Source of the DNA: Bacillus sp. AFS098217
GTDB lineage: Bacteria; Bacillota; Bacilli; Bacillales; Bacillaceae_G
Length of the DNA stretch: 49,273 bases
Direction: 5' to 3'
Assembly: GCF_002551815.1 (NCBI RefSeq)
Contig: NZ_NVPR01000050.1
Coordinates: forward strand, 1 to 49,273
How positions within the stretch are numbered: the stretch's first letter is position 1; each line of letters opens with the position of its first letter. The notes beneath the pieces were generated by a model. It worked only from the letters and a program-made list of their open reading frames with translations. It was not told the origin of the DNA and made no database searches. Positions 10,860 through 20,088 of this stretch are shown here, in pieces. The position numbers and the translations under genes were made by a program.

Positions 10860-10893
10860 CATAGAAAAAAGGAGTGACTATTGTCACTCCTTT
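10860..10893 (-). terminator. ftsH terminator overlapping the stop codon
   Basis: Arms AAAGGAGTGAC (10868-10878) and GTCACTCCTTT (10883-10893) pair perfectly with a 4-base loop and are followed on the minus strand by a T-run. The promoter-proximal arm contains the last ftsH codons and the TGA (10884-10886). Confidence 0.9.
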
Positions 10894-12803
10894 GTTTCTT
10901 CCTTATCCTCTGCGTTTTCATCATCTTTTTTCATTGTGATGTTCACTTTCACATCACCTTCAGAAGATTTTTTACGCTCAGGTAAAGTTCCATGCTCATA
11001 TAAATGATTGATTTGCTCTGCATCTAACGTTTCTACTTCAAGTAACGTTTTTGCGATAATGTCGAGCTTATCTCGTTTTTCAGTAAGAATTTGTTTTGCA
11101 CGAGCATAACATTCTTTCATAATGTTTTGCATTTCTACATCAATGTCATGTGCAATTGCATCACTGTAGTTTTGCTCTGAATGGAAGTCTCTTCCTAAGA
11201 ACACTTGACCTCCTTGTGAGCTACCAAATTGCATTGGACCAAGTTTGTCACTCATACCAAACTCCGTTACCATGCGTCTAGCGATACCAGTCGCACGTTG
11301 GAAGTCATTATGAGCTCCTGTACTTACTTCTCCAAATACAATTTCCTCAGCTACGCGGCCGCCAAGTAAGCCAGTGATTTTATCAAGCAATTCTGGTTTC
11401 GTCATAAAGTAACGGTCTTCTTTTGGAAGCATTACTGCATACCCGCCAGCTTGCCCACGAGGGACAATTGTTACTTTATGAACGATATCGGCCTCATCGA
11501 GGACAACACCAATTACAGTGTGGCCTGCTTCATGGAATGCAACGATATTACGTTCTTTTTCAGAAATAACACGACTCTTCTTAGCAGGACCTGCAATAAC
11601 ACGATCCGTCGCTTCATCGATATCAGACATGTCAATTTTCTTCTTATCTTGACGCGCAGCTACTAGCGCAGCTTCATTTAATAAGTTTTCAAGATCTGCA
11701 CCAGAGAATCCTGGTGTACGAGTTGCAATTGCTCGTAAGTTAATATCCTCATCGAGCGGCTTATTACGAGCGTGGACTTTCAGTACTGCTTCACGTCCAT
11801 TTACATCTGGACGATCCACTGTAATCTGACGGTCAAAACGTCCCGGACGTAATAACGCTGGGTCAAGGATATCAGGACGGTTTGTTGCAGCGATGATAAT
11901 AATACCTTCGTTTGCACCGAATCCATCCATTTCAACAAGAAGTTGGTTCAGCGTTTGCTCACGCTCATCGTGACCACCACCAAGGCCTGCGCCACGTTGA
12001 CGACCCACTGCGTCAATTTCATCAATGAAAATGATACAAGGAGCATTTTTCTTCGCATTTTCAAATAGATCACGTACACGGGAAGCACCGACACCGACAA
12101 ACATCTCTACGAAATCAGAACCACTAATAGAGAAGAACGGAACGCCTGCTTCACCTGCAACAGCACGTGCAAGTAATGTTTTACCTGTACCTGGAGGTCC
12201 AACTAATAGGACACCCTTCGGAATACGGGCACCAACTTCAGCAAACTTACGAGGGTCTTTTAAGAATTCAACTACCTCAACAAGTTCTTGTTTCTCTTCG
12301 TCTGCTCCAGCTACATCTCTGAAGCGTACTTTTTTCTTTTCATCATTGTATAACTTCGCCTTACTTTTCCCAAAGTTCATAACACGGCTACCACCGCCCT
12401 GCGCTTGGTTCATTAAGAAGAAGAATAAAATGAAGATAATGACAAACGGAATGATAGAAGTAAAGAATGTTACCCAAGCACTTGTTTCCTCTGCTGGTTG
12501 GTACTTCACCTCTACGCCTTGCGCTTTATCATTAATTTTCTTTTGTAATTCTTCAGTATTTGGTGCATAAGTAACAAATTGTTCATCCTTACTAGCAGTA
12601 CTGAATTGTCCCTTTACTTCAAACACACCATTTTTCGGTTGAAGCTGCACATTGTGCACTTCACCTTTTTCAAGTTTAGTAATGAATTTATCGTAGCTAA
12701 CTGATGTCGTTTTTTGCGTCGAACCATTAAAATAGCTCACGATTCCAATTACTACTAAGAATATCAGTAAATAAAAGATGGTATTACGGAAGATACGATT
12801 CAT
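10884..12803 (-). CDS. ftsH: ATP-dependent membrane zinc metalloprotease FtsH
   Basis: Membrane-anchored AAA+ protease that degrades misfolded membrane proteins and regulatory factors; in B. subtilis it is needed for sporulation and degrades SpoVM and Spo0E. The 639-residue protein has a membrane segment at about 8-24, an extracytoplasmic loop, a second membrane segment at about 110-131, Walker A GPPGTGKT (202-209), Walker B DEID (261-264), the SRH region near 306-325, and the zinc motif HEAGH (424-428). The C-terminal tail is highly charged. GAGAGGAGG precedes the ATG. It lies between hpt and coaX as in other Bacillus. Confidence 0.98.
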   Translation of the reverse strand: MNRIFRNTIFYLLIFLVVIGIVSYFNGSTQKTTSVSYDKFITKLEKGEVHNVQLQPKNGVFEVKGQFSTASKDEQFVTYAPNTEELQKKINDKAQGVEVKYQPAEETSAWVTFFTSIIPFVIIFILFFFLMNQAQGGGSRVMNFGKSKAKLYNDEKKKVRFRDVAGADEEKQELVEVVEFLKDPRKFAEVGARIPKGVLLVGPPGTGKTLLARAVAGEAGVPFFSISGSDFVEMFVGVGASRVRDLFENAKKNAPCIIFIDEIDAVGRQRGAGLGGGHDEREQTLNQLLVEMDGFGANEGIIIIAATNRPDILDPALLRPGRFDRQITVDRPDVNGREAVLKVHARNKPLDEDINLRAIATRTPGFSGADLENLLNEAALVAARQDKKKIDMSDIDEATDRVIAGPAKKSRVISEKERNIVAFHEAGHTVIGVVLDEADIVHKVTIVPRGQAGGYAVMLPKEDRYFMTKPELLDKITGLLGGRVAEEIVFGEVSTGAHNDFQRATGIARRMVTEFGMSDKLGPMQFGSSQGGQVFLGRDFHSEQNYSDAIAHDIDVEMQNIMKECYARAKQILTEKRDKLDIIAKTLLEVETLDAEQINHLYEHGTLPERKKSSEGDVKVNITMKKDDENAEDKEETKE

Positions 12804-12888
12804 TCCTAACCTCCTCTCACGGCATAAACACTATAGTAAATCGTAACATAAAAAAACTTTCCTATACAATTATAACGCCTGTATTTAA

Positions 12889-13431
12889 TTAATTTGAGTA
12901 AACGCTTGGTTTTAATACTCCTACATAAGGAAGGTTACGGTATTGTTCCTTATAATCTAAACCATATCCTACAACAAATTCATGAGGAACAGTGAATCCA
13001 ACATAATCTGCTTTTAGGTCTACTTTTCGACCAGTTGGCTTATCTAGTAGTGTAACAATTTTTACAGATTTCGCTTTACGATATTTAAACAGGTCTACTA
13101 AGTAGCTTAATGTAAGACCACTATCAATAATATCCTCAACGATTAAAATATCACGACCTTCTACAGAAGTATCAAGGTCTTTTAAAATCTTTACCTCACC
13201 TGTTGAAACTGTAGAATGACCATAGCTAGACACAGCCATAAAATCCATTTCAAGATATGTATCTGTTCTCTTTAATAAGTCTGCCATAAATGGCATTGCA
13301 CCTTTTAATACACCAATTGCAAGAGGTACTGTATTTTTGTAATCCTCTGCAATGATTGCACCTAGCTCGTGCACCTTTTCTTGTATTTGCTCTTCAGAAA
13401 TTAATACTTTTTCGATATCTTGATTCATCAT
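12889..13431 (-). CDS. hpt: Hypoxanthine-guanine phosphoribosyltransferase
   Basis: Salvages hypoxanthine and guanine to IMP and GMP using PRPP. The 180-residue protein has the PRPP-binding loop [11 protein letters not shown] in the middle, the purine-site [16 protein letters not shown], and the [14 protein letters not shown] segment of HPRT near residue 40. Its ATG overlaps the tilS stop, with GGAGG 8 bases upstream; a second in-frame ATG follows immediately. No terminator is visible before ftsH, so ftsH may be partly read through from here. Confidence 0.97.
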   Translation of the reverse strand: MMNQDIEKVLISEEQIQEKVHELGAIIAEDYKNTVPLAIGVLKGAMPFMADLLKRTDTYLEMDFMAVSSYGHSTVSTGEVKILKDLDTSVEGRDILIVEDIIDSGLTLSYLVDLFKYRKAKSVKIVTLLDKPTGRKVDLKADYVGFTVPHEFVVGYGLDYKEQYRNLPYVGVLKPSVYSN

Positions 13432-14858
13432 TTCATTATCCTCCCGGAAGACTCCTTGCTTTTGTAGTGAATAATCATATATTTATCCTTATTTGCTGTT
13501 TCTTGCGAAATAGCAAATGCAGATCGTTTCAACAAGGGAACCCAAATAATATTTCCACTTGCATCACAAACAATCGGCCACTCTTCTCTTTTTTCTTTTG
13601 GCACTTTTGCTTCGATAAAAATAGCTTTTATCTTTTTCGTACCACTCATACCTTGTATTGACATGCGATCTCCATTTTCCCGAGAGCGAATAAGAAGAGG
13701 ATATGATATATCATTATACTTAGCAACAAATACCGTTTCATTCATGTTACTTGGTATCTCCTCATTTATTTCTGCTATAATCTTATCTCCATTCGCTAAT
13801 GTAACTGCTCCTGGCACTGATAAAACTTGCGAAAAAGGGAAAACAATTTCTTGCTTAAATCGGAAACTACATTCTTCATATGTACGAACAATTTTCAAAC
13901 CTTCAGGGAAATCAAGTGAACCTGATGGCTGTGTTCGTTTAAAAAATGCAATTACTTTGTCAATATGTATAGAAGAAAGCGAAGACGGAATCTTATATTC
14001 ATAAAGATAGTTTAATATTAGTTGAATCCCTCTCCTTTGTAAAGGCATAGACATGGATTCAAAGACAGGAATTGATAAGACGATATGTTTGTTACTTTTT
14101 TTTGTAATTACTTTATTCATCTTTTCAAAAGCTAATTCCTGCAAATATGCCTCATCCTCTTGCATAAGCATACTAAATTTTTGAAATCGCTCATGCACAT
14201 GAGGATTTTCTTCTTTTAAATAAGGAAGAACATATTTGCGTAATCGATTCCTCGTATATATTTCTTTTTCGTTACTCGGATCCATACGCGGTATGATTCC
14301 TAAGCTATTGCAGTAATTAACAATCTCTTCCTTTGTTACCGCCAATAACGGCCTAATTAAATATCCATTATGAAAAGGACGCTTCACAGCAATTCCCGCA
14401 TATCCTTTCGGAGTGCTTCCTCGTACAAGACGCATCAAAATCGTCTCTACTTGATCATCTCCATGATGTCCAAGAGCTACATACGGTGCATCATATTTCT
14501 TCATTATTCTTTCCAAAAAGGCATATCGGCATTCTCTAGCAGCCACCTGTGCATTCATTCCATATTGCTGTTGATATTGCGATACATTAATTCTTATTGT
14601 TTCGCAAATAACCCCAATCTCCTGGCAAAGATTTTCTACAAATCGTAAGTCTTCATAGGATTCATCTCCTCTAAACATATGATCCACATGTGCGACTACA
14701 ATTTTCAATTTCTTCTCTTCCCTTTTCTCTAATAAATAATATAAAAGGGCTAAAGAGTCAGGGCCGCCAGAAACTCCTACAACAATTGTCGAATGTTCCT
14801 CTAATACATCATGCTGCTTTACAAAATCATCTACTTTTTCAACAAATGTATCTTTCAA
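13428..14858 (-). CDS. tilS: tRNA(Ile)-lysidine synthase
   Basis: Attaches lysine to C34 of the CAU-anticodon tRNA-Ile, changing its identity from Met to Ile; essential. The 476-residue protein has the PP-loop ATP motif SGGPDS at residues 30-35, [18 protein letters not shown], the TilS substrate-binding region, and the C-terminal TilS domain with [11 protein letters not shown] place the start at a TTG (14856-14858), because AAAGGTGA stands 8 bases upstream; a GTG four codons earlier lacks a site. The hpt overlap indicates coupled translation. The B. subtilis neighbours yabS and yabT are absent. Confidence 0.95.
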   Translation of the reverse strand: MKDTFVEKVDDFVKQHDVLEEHSTIVVGVSGGPDSLALLYYLLEKREEKKLKIVVAHVDHMFRGDESYEDLRFVENLCQEIGVICETIRINVSQYQQQYGMNAQVAARECRYAFLERIMKKYDAPYVALGHHGDDQVETILMRLVRGSTPKGYAGIAVKRPFHNGYLIRPLLAVTKEEIVNYCNSLGIIPRMDPSNEKEIYTRNRLRKYVLPYLKEENPHVHERFQKFSMLMQEDEAYLQELAFEKMNKVITKKSNKHIVLSIPVFESMSMPLQRRGIQLILNYLYEYKIPSSLSSIHIDKVIAFFKRTQPSGSLDFPEGLKIVRTYEECSFRFKQEIVFPFSQVLSVPGAVTLANGDKIIAEINEEIPSNMNETVFVAKYNDISYPLLIRSRENGDRMSIQGMSGTKKIKAIFIEAKVPKEKREEWPIVCDASGNIIWVPLLKRSAFAISQETANKDKYMIIHYKSKESSGRIMK

Positions 14859-15023
14859 CTTCGCAATCACCTTTCGTTAAAACCAAACAATAACATAATT
14901 TACCTTGCTTATAATGGTACAACTTTTACAAACTTTGTGCAAAAAAAAGGTGTACAAAATTCACATTTTATCTTACATCTCTCCCTATATCTTCATAGGA
15001 AGAACGAAACTGCTTCTCTCCAT

Positions 15024-15056
15024 AGAAAAAAAGGCCTAGGAATTACCCTAAGCCTC
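15024..15056 (-). terminator. spoIIE terminator
   Basis: A 10-bp stem with two G-T pairs (15032-15041 with 15046-15055) begins about 20 bases after the spoIIE stop and is followed on the minus strand by a T-run. It separates spoIIE from tilS. Confidence 0.88.
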
Positions 15057-15075
15057 AGAAATTACGTTAACACTT

Positions 15076-17550
15076 TTATTGTGCTTGCATACCTACAATT
15101 GGAATTGTAGCCCATTTTGGCATATTCTTCTTTACCTTCGCAACGACAATAGTCATATCATCATTGATATATCCATCACCAGAACGAATGACCTCTTCCA
15201 TAATAATGTCGGCAATTTCTTGTGGATTATCTGTTTGTAGTTCCTTAATTTTACGTTTCATCCACAATTCATGATTTTCTACATGCTGTGCTCCTTCAAA
15301 AATCCCATCGCTCATCATAATTAAAATATCCCCTGTTTTTAACTGTTCACCCACAACATCCACTTCAACATCCTCAATAATTCCCATTGGCAAATTACTT
15401 GCTTCTATTTTTATAATATTATTTCCGCGTTTTACAAAGCTTGGTGTTGAACCAACCTTCAAAAACTTCGCACTTGCATCCCGTAAATCTACCATAGCTA
15501 AATCAAGTGTTGTAAACATTTCTTCTGTCGTTCTCAGAGAAAGAATTGAATTAATAGATTTAATCGCTATCTCTTCATCAATACCGGACTGTAATATTTT
15601 TTGCAGTAATTTTACCGTCTCTTTGCTTTCCATATGTGCTCTCTGCCCATTTCCCATCCCATCACTAATTGCAAGAGCATACTTTCCAACACTTAAATCC
15701 ATCATCGCATATGAATCTCCTGATACAAATCCGCCTCCCTTTGCGGCTGTAGCAAGTCCTGTATCAAGAGAAAACGTTTTTGCAGATCCAAACGATATCA
15801 TACTATGACCATTCGGATAAGCAGATCGTTCCTCATGTTTCACAACAATATTTTCTTTTAAAATGTCTGAAAGCATTGGCGCGACTAATTTATCACATTC
15901 CCCATGCTCATTAGATACTGCTGGAATCATCATTTCAATATCAATATTCCCTCTATCTAAGCAATAAATATCAACGTGCTCAACCTCAACCCCAAAATCC
16001 CGGAACGCTTGTAAAATTCGTTCTTCCTGCACTTGGTGATTTTCTCGTTCACGCTGAATTTCTTTTGCGAAATCCTCCATTACTTTCGAAACGCCTAATA
16101 ATTGTTCCGCAACAATTCTACGATTCTCTCTCATTTGTTTTCGTAATTTTTGCCCTTCATAGAAGTGATCCAATTCGCCAGCTACTAAATCCGTCACTTT
16201 TTTCCCTCTGACACAGTGTTTATCCCATTCACGAACCAACTTACGATTATGCTGAAGTGTCCCTTCTTCTGTCTCATTCATAATTTGTTTCATATAGTCA
16301 TATGTTTTATCAAAGTTCACTACCCAGCATTGATCTTTCTTGAAGCATGTTTGGCATGTCTTCGCTGTAATTGTACTTAAAAATAAATCTGCTTCTGTTT
16401 CTCTATCCTCCTCCTCTACATATCCATACACTGAAAAGCTATTAGATAATGCAGAAAATACATTTGCAAACTGATTAATTTTATTTGCTGTAACATCACG
16501 CATTCTTCGTAAGTATTGTTGTTGATCATGCGAATGCTCTTGTGTCCCTGGCATAAATTTAGCAATTCGATCCATAATGACCTTTGGTGTTAATAGAAAG
16601 AAAATGATTGCCACACCAGATTCGATTAAAGTTATGACGATGCTAGCTTGTTTATCTACATACAACGTAATTAAGCTTGTACCAATCAATAAACCTAAGC
16701 TTACCCCAATTCGCTTTCCCTCTTTTAACAATCCACCAAGCAATCCTGAAAAAGCTAATAAGCTAAGTTGAGATAAACTTGCCACATTGGCTAAACTCAA
16801 TATTAATCCAGTCACAACCCCCACTGTCGAACCAGTAGCTGCCCCTGCGACAAAAGCAAATAATAACACTAAATATCTAGTGAAAATATGTTGAATAGAC
16901 GCGTCGTAAACAAACCAATCTGTTGTACCAGTTAGTACAGACGCTAGTAATATAATTAAACAAACGATTTCTTCGGTTTCTAATGCTTGCTGTTTCCCTT
17001 TTCTTTCTGTTAACAGCGGTACACTTTGTAAAAAAATCATTGTTAATACAAAGCTAAGTCCCGCTTCAATTGTACTTACGAGTAGGTCATACATAGTGAC
17101 GGTTTGCTGTGCAAAATAAACAACAACAAGATGTGCGGTTAACGCGGAGATAAATACTTGAAATGGTACGAGTCCAACAGTTTTACGTGTGAACCGACTA
17201 AAGAAGATATTATAAATGAAGAAAGTAAAGATAGATGCAAAAGTAAAAAGTAAATTGTCTATCGAAACAGAAAGTGCACCACCCATGAGGGCAAGAAATG
17301 CAAGCGGCATTTTATCCCGCTTCATTACATAAACGGCAGCAAAAAATGGTAATGCAAACGGTAAAATATTCGTTAATATATATGCTCGTCCCAAAAGAAA
17401 ACCGATTACAACGATAACAAATCCCCATCTAAAGAAAACATGCTCCAACTTCGCCTTCAATTTGCTTGTCCGCTTTATTGTTCTTAGCTGTCCATCTCCC
17501 ATCGCTAACGTAGTACCTGTATTCATCGTATTCCTTCCTGCTTTAGGCAT
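15076..17550 (-). CDS. spoIIE: Stage II sporulation protein E, serine phosphatase
   Basis: Membrane phosphatase that dephosphorylates SpoIIAA and so releases sigma-F in the forespore; it also binds FtsZ and helps place the polar septum. The 824-residue protein has an N-terminal block of about ten hydrophobic segments (roughly residues 35-330), a central regulatory/FtsZ-binding region, and a C-terminal PP2C domain with AISDGMGNG, MMSDGIFEGA and the metal-site INDDMTIVV. GGTGGTG lies 8 bases before the ATG; a second ATG eight codons on is possible. Its promoter has the 21-base spacing typical of Spo0A-activated genes. Confidence 0.97.
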   Translation of the reverse strand: MPKAGRNTMNTGTTLAMGDGQLRTIKRTSKLKAKLEHVFFRWGFVIVVIGFLLGRAYILTNILPFALPFFAAVYVMKRDKMPLAFLALMGGALSVSIDNLLFTFASIFTFFIYNIFFSRFTRKTVGLVPFQVFISALTAHLVVVYFAQQTVTMYDLLVSTIEAGLSFVLTMIFLQSVPLLTERKGKQQALETEEIVCLIILLASVLTGTTDWFVYDASIQHIFTRYLVLLFAFVAGAATGSTVGVVTGLILSLANVASLSQLSLLAFSGLLGGLLKEGKRIGVSLGLLIGTSLITLYVDKQASIVITLIESGVAIIFFLLTPKVIMDRIAKFMPGTQEHSHDQQQYLRRMRDVTANKINQFANVFSALSNSFSVYGYVEEEDRETEADLFLSTITAKTCQTCFKKDQCWVVNFDKTYDYMKQIMNETEEGTLQHNRKLVREWDKHCVRGKKVTDLVAGELDHFYEGQKLRKQMRENRRIVAEQLLGVSKVMEDFAKEIQRERENHQVQEERILQAFRDFGVEVEHVDIYCLDRGNIDIEMMIPAVSNEHGECDKLVAPMLSDILKENIVVKHEERSAYPNGHSMISFGSAKTFSLDTGLATAAKGGGFVSGDSYAMMDLSVGKYALAISDGMGNGQRAHMESKETVKLLQKILQSGIDEEIAIKSINSILSLRTTEEMFTTLDLAMVDLRDASAKFLKVGSTPSFVKRGNNIIKIEASNLPMGIIEDVEVDVVGEQLKTGDILIMMSDGIFEGAQHVENHELWMKRKIKELQTDNPQEIADIIMEEVIRSGDGYINDDMTIVVAKVKKNMPKWATIPIVGMQAQ

Positions 17551-17585
17551 ATTTTTAACACCACCTGCATAGTTTAATTACTGTC

Positions 17586-17619
17586 ATTATAAAAGATAAT
17601 TATTGGGATTTTTGTCAAA
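17586..17619 (-). promoter_or_regulatory. spoIIE promoter with 21-bp spacer and overlapping Spo0A box
   Basis: On the minus strand a consensus TTGACA (17613-17618) and a consensus TATAAT (17586-17591) are 21 bases apart, instead of 17. The same 21-base spacing is known at B. subtilis spoIIE and spoIIG, which sigma-A reads only with Spo0A~P. A perfect Spo0A box TTTGTCAAA (17611-17619, plus strand) overlaps the -35. Confidence 0.85.
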
Positions 17620-17644
17620 ACAACAGGCATCGCCCTTAGAATCG

Positions 17645-17653
17645 TTCGACTTT
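17645..17653. promoter_or_regulatory. Second, imperfect Spo0A box upstream of spoIIE
   Basis: TTCGACTTT on the plus strand reads AAAGTCGAA on the minus strand, matching most of the Spo0A box TTTGTCGAA. It lies about 27 bases upstream of the -35 element, where activator sites occur in B. subtilis spoIIE. Confidence 0.5.
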
Positions 17654-17773
17654 TTATTCAAAATAAACCTATATATATACAAGTTATCAAGAAAACGCAA
17701 GTTATGCAGATGGAATATTCAGAAAACGCAGGATGTTTTTGTAGAAATATTGTATGTATTTATAATTACTTAA

Positions 17774-17811
17774 TAAAAAAAGATCATGCATGTATGCATG
17801 ATCTTTTTTAG
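17774..17811 (-). terminator. tRNA operon terminator (bidirectional)
   Basis: A 15-bp perfect stem (17776-17790 with 17795-17809), with A-runs and T-runs inside its outer ends, begins a few bases after tRNA-Glu. The symmetry lets it work in either direction. Confidence 0.88.
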
Positions 17812-17812
17812 A

Positions 17813-17884
17813 TGACCCGTACGGGATTCGAACCCGTGTTACCGCCGTGAAAGGGCGGTGTCTTAACCACTTGACCAACGGGCC
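17813..17884 (-). tRNA. tRNA-Glu (anticodon TTC)
   Basis: A 72-base cloverleaf without encoded CCA. The acceptor stem begins GGCCCGT, the D-arm reads GGTCAAGTGGTTAAGAC, the anticodon loop CTTTCAC shows TTC, and the T-arm holds GGGTTCGAATCCC. The 3' end is discriminator A followed by TCT. It lies 13 bases after tRNA-Met; the same Met-Glu pair stands between yabR and spoIIE in B. subtilis. Confidence 0.97.
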
Positions 17885-17897
17885 ATTAAATAAAATA

Positions 17898-17971
17898 TAG
17901 CGGCGGAGGGGATCGAACCCCCGACCTCACGGGTATGAACCGTACGCTCTAGCCAGCTGAGCTACACCGCC
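17898..17971 (-). tRNA. tRNA-Met, elongator (anticodon CAT)
   Basis: A 74-base cloverleaf without encoded CCA: acceptor GGCGGTG, D-arm GCTCAGCTGGCTAGAGC, anticodon loop TTCATAC with CAT, T-arm with GGTTCGATCC, and a long G-rich T-stem. It lacks the initiator start CGCGGGG and the features of the lysidine-modified tRNA-Ile, so elongator Met is the best reading. First gene of a two-gene tRNA unit. Confidence 0.95.
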
Positions 17972-17999
17972 ATGTCGTCGTATTTAACGGACAATTAGT

Positions 18000-18028
18000 A
18001 TCTTATATCAAATTCAATTTAAAGTCAA
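18000..18028 (-). promoter_or_regulatory. tRNA Met-Glu promoter (sigma-A)
   Basis: On the minus strand TTGACT (18023-18028) and TAAGAT (18000-18005) are 17 bases apart, ending about 28 bases before tRNA-Met. Confidence 0.65.
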
Positions 18029-18075
18029 CATATTTCAAAAAAGTTTTTTATTCTTTTTTAAAATATATTTATTCA

Positions 18076-18113
18076 CATAAAAAAGCACCCTGAGTAGCTT
18101 ACTCTGGGCACCT
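18076..18113 (-). terminator. yabR terminator
   Basis: A roughly 12-bp stem with one mismatch and G-T pairs (GTGCCCAGAGTA paired with TACTCAGGGTGC on the minus strand), followed by TTTTTT. It lies about 30 bases past the yabR stop. Confidence 0.82.
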
Positions 18114-18142
18114 CTCTATATGTTAAGAATAAAACGTTCGTT

Positions 18143-18628
18143 TTATCCGCGACGAGCGCCACGGCCACCACGTTTAGATTCTGTATTACGCTTTAAAGAA
18201 GTCAAACGATCTTCACTATCTTTTAAAAAGCGTGCCATTTTTTGCTCAAACGTTTCTTTTTGATTGCCGCCGTTATCACGGCCACCACGGTTATCTTTGT
18301 TAAAAGAACGATTACGTTGTGGACGTCCAGAACGTTGTTGGTCACCACCACGTTGGTATTCACCGCGTGGACGATCTCCTTCTGTTCTTTCACGTTCTTT
18401 CGCTTTTTTAATAGATAAACCAATTTTGCCATCTTTTTCAACATTAATAACTTTTACTTCTACTTGGTCGCCTACTTTTAAGTGATCGTTAATATCTTTC
18501 ACATAATTATCAGCAACTTCACTAATATGAACAAGACCCGTTAAGCCTTCTGGCAGCTCCACAAAAGCCCCAAAATTTGTAATACCTGTTACTTTACCCT
18601 GTAACTTGCTGCCTACCTCGATTGACAT
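18143..18628 (-). CDS. yabR: S1-domain RNA-binding protein with RG-rich tail (YabR)
   Basis: Residues 5-75 form one S1 OB-fold domain (VGSKLQGKVTGITNFGAFVE, then GLVHISEVAD, and KIGLSIKKA), the RNA-binding module of ribosomal protein S1. Residues 82-121 are a low-complexity stretch rich in Arg, Gly, Gln and Asn; 125-148 look helical and charged; the tail (152-161) returns to RGG-type residues. At 161 residues it is longer than my recollection of B. subtilis YabR (about 128), the difference lying in the RG-rich part. AAGGAGGAGC precedes the ATG. It has its own terminator. The RNA target is not known from sequence. Confidence 0.93.
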   Translation of the reverse strand: MSIEVGSKLQGKVTGITNFGAFVELPEGLTGLVHISEVADNYVKDINDHLKVGDQVEVKVINVEKDGKIGLSIKKAKERERTEGDRPRGEYQRGGDQQRSGRPQRNRSFNKDNRGGRDNGGNQKETFEQKMARFLKDSEDRLTSLKRNTESKRGGRGARRG

Positions 18629-18715
18629 AAAAAAAATGCTCCTCCTTAGTGGTTAAAAAGTCAAATTTTACTTTATTATATATAATCCTAAAATATAGTG
18701 TCAATAAGACATACT

Positions 18716-19075
18716 CTACTTAGAAACAGGAAAAATTATCTCCCCTTTTCCGGAGAAGAAATAATCCCTTCTAGCAATCTTTAAAACGTACTCTTCATCA
18801 TTTAACTTTTGAACATCATCTTTTAGCTTTTTTTCTTTCTCCGTTAATGAATCCAATTCTTTTTTCATGTCCTTAACTTTTGCTTCTCTTACTTTAATAT
18901 CATTATTTTGTTGATAAAACGTCACAATAATACTCACAATAATTGTAAAAGCAAAGACAAGAAAAACTGCTAAACGGCGATAAAGTCGTTTCCTGTTTTC
19001 ATTCGTTTGTATTATATGTTCTTTGACAGGATTTGGATTCTGTTCTTCGATTAATCTTTGTTTCAGTTCCCTCAT
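18716..19075 (-). CDS. divIC: Cell division protein DivIC (FtsB-like)
   Basis: Small bitopic membrane protein of the divisome that works with DivIB and FtsL to control septal peptidoglycan synthesis. The 119-residue protein has a basic cytoplasmic N-terminus, one membrane segment at about 36-55 (LAVFLVFAFTIIVSIIVTF), a coiled coil at about 60-95 with heptad Leu/Lys pattern, and a C-terminal EEYVLKIARRDYFF motif typical of the family. The ATG at 19073-19075 overlaps the yabQ stop (ATGA), with a G-rich Shine-Dalgarno upstream. The longer frame lies wholly inside yabQ and is not used. Confidence 0.95.
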   Translation of the reverse strand: MRELKQRLIEEQNPNPVKEHIIQTNENRKRLYRRLAVFLVFAFTIIVSIIVTFYQQNNDIKVREAKVKDMKKELDSLTEKEKKLKDDVQKLNDEEYVLKIARRDYFFSGKGEIIFPVSK

Positions 19076-19725
19076 TTCCGAGGTCCCCCTAACTTCTTTT
19101 TTATACGCTCCCAAAATTGGAAGATATGCTCCTTCAATTTCTTTGCACGTTGCAGGAACCCCGCATGTCTCTTTATAAAAAGTGTAACACGGTTAGGGAG
19201 AAGTTTCCATATGAGCAAAGCAATAAATCGAACAGGCCAGAAAAAAACTTTCCATACGAAAAGTAATATCCAAATCAAACATTTCCATAATACATGTCCA
19301 ATTGAAAGCATGATACGAAATAAAAATAATATAAATGCAATAACAAGCTGCGCTATAATAATAACAGGTTTTATCATAAGTAGCTGTATAATTCGAATAA
19401 AAAATCGAATCGCTTGTACAAAAACATAGATGAGAACATTTAGCATTTTCATGTACAATGATTTCAATAAGCTTTGATATGCCGCAAAACCACATAGTAA
19501 AGCCACAAATACATATACACGTAACTCCGCCTCGTTAACAAGCAATAATACATAAAAGACAAATAATGCTTGGACAATCCAAAATAGTATATCATGTATA
19601 AATACAACCCAACGTTTACGCTGCGTACGCTTTAAGAAACGTTGGTATGTATCTAAGGCTGCTCCAATCCAAGCACCCATTCCAATCATCGAAAGCATTG
19701 TATACAATTGGACTGTTAAACTCAT
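19072..19725 (-). CDS. yabQ: Spore cortex biosynthesis protein YabQ
   Basis: Membrane protein needed for spore cortex formation in B. subtilis; it localises to the forespore outer membrane. The 217-residue protein starts with a Gly-rich hydrophobic segment (LYTMLSMIGMGAWIGAALDT), then several membrane segments to about residue 160, and a basic C-terminal tail. Most homologues share the conserved N-terminal half and vary in length at the C-terminus. It overlaps yabP and divIC by 4 bases each, so yabP-yabQ-divIC read as one coupled unit. Confidence 0.93.
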   Translation of the reverse strand: MSLTVQLYTMLSMIGMGAWIGAALDTYQRFLKRTQRKRWVVFIHDILFWIVQALFVFYVLLLVNEAELRVYVFVALLCGFAAYQSLLKSLYMKMLNVLIYVFVQAIRFFIRIIQLLMIKPVIIIAQLVIAFILFLFRIMLSIGHVLWKCLIWILLFVWKVFFWPVRFIALLIWKLLPNRVTLFIKRHAGFLQRAKKLKEHIFQFWERIKKKLGGPRK

Positions 19726-20030
19726 TTAAATAACTTACTAAAGAAGCCTTTAGCTTTCTCCCCTTGATTCTCATCAATATAAAGTATTTCATGAATTTTT
19801 CCTTTAATCGATACAATGCCCTTTTCCACATCTAAATTTTTCATCTGTAAGTTTTGTCCACGAATCGTTAAAAAACCCATTACGGTTTCTAATAAGAATT
19901 CTTCACTATCAAAACTTTCTACTTGTTTTACACCCGTAATATCAATTACACGTCTGCCACGCATAATAATATCATGCTCTACAGAAACATTTTGCTGATT
20001 AGAAGACATAGCTGAGTAGCCATTATTCAC
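19722..20030 (-). CDS. yabP: Sporulation protein YabP
   Basis: Small protein of the YabP/YqfC family, made in the mother cell under sigma-E in B. subtilis and needed with YabQ for normal spore coat and cortex. The 102-residue protein has the family core HDIIMRGRRVIDITGVKQVE, SFDSEEFLLETVMGFLTIRG, and LDVEKGIVSIKGKI. The start is a GTG (20028-20030) with GGGGGAT about 7 bases upstream; the ATG seven codons later is less well placed. It heads the yabP-yabQ-divIC unit. Confidence 0.93.
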   Translation of the reverse strand: MNNGYSAMSSNQQNVSVEHDIIMRGRRVIDITGVKQVESFDSEEFLLETVMGFLTIRGQNLQMKNLDVEKGIVSIKGKIHEILYIDENQGEKAKGFFSKLFK

Positions 20031-20065
20031 GCAAATCCCCCCATAGCTTTATACTAGCTAATAGT

Positions 20066-20073
20066 AATGTATG
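20066..20073 (-). promoter_or_regulatory. Possible sigma-E -10 upstream of yabP
   Basis: CATACATT on the minus strand matches the sigma-E -10 consensus (CATACAnT) in the 58-base gap before yabP. The -35 is poor. The call leans on the known sigma-E control of yabP in B. subtilis. Confidence 0.35.
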
Positions 20074-20088
20074 AGGGGATGAAAAGAT

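Noticed and set aside
12025-12570. 181-codon plus-strand open frame opposite ftsH
   Set aside because: It is the antisense shadow of the conserved AAA+ domain; composition is Ser/Thr/Pro-rich and there is no Shine-Dalgarno site or domain.
18223-18444. Second minus-strand frame inside yabR, rich in Val and Lys
   Set aside because: It is an alternative frame of the RG-rich repeat region; the yabR frame has the S1 domain, a strong Shine-Dalgarno site and a terminator.
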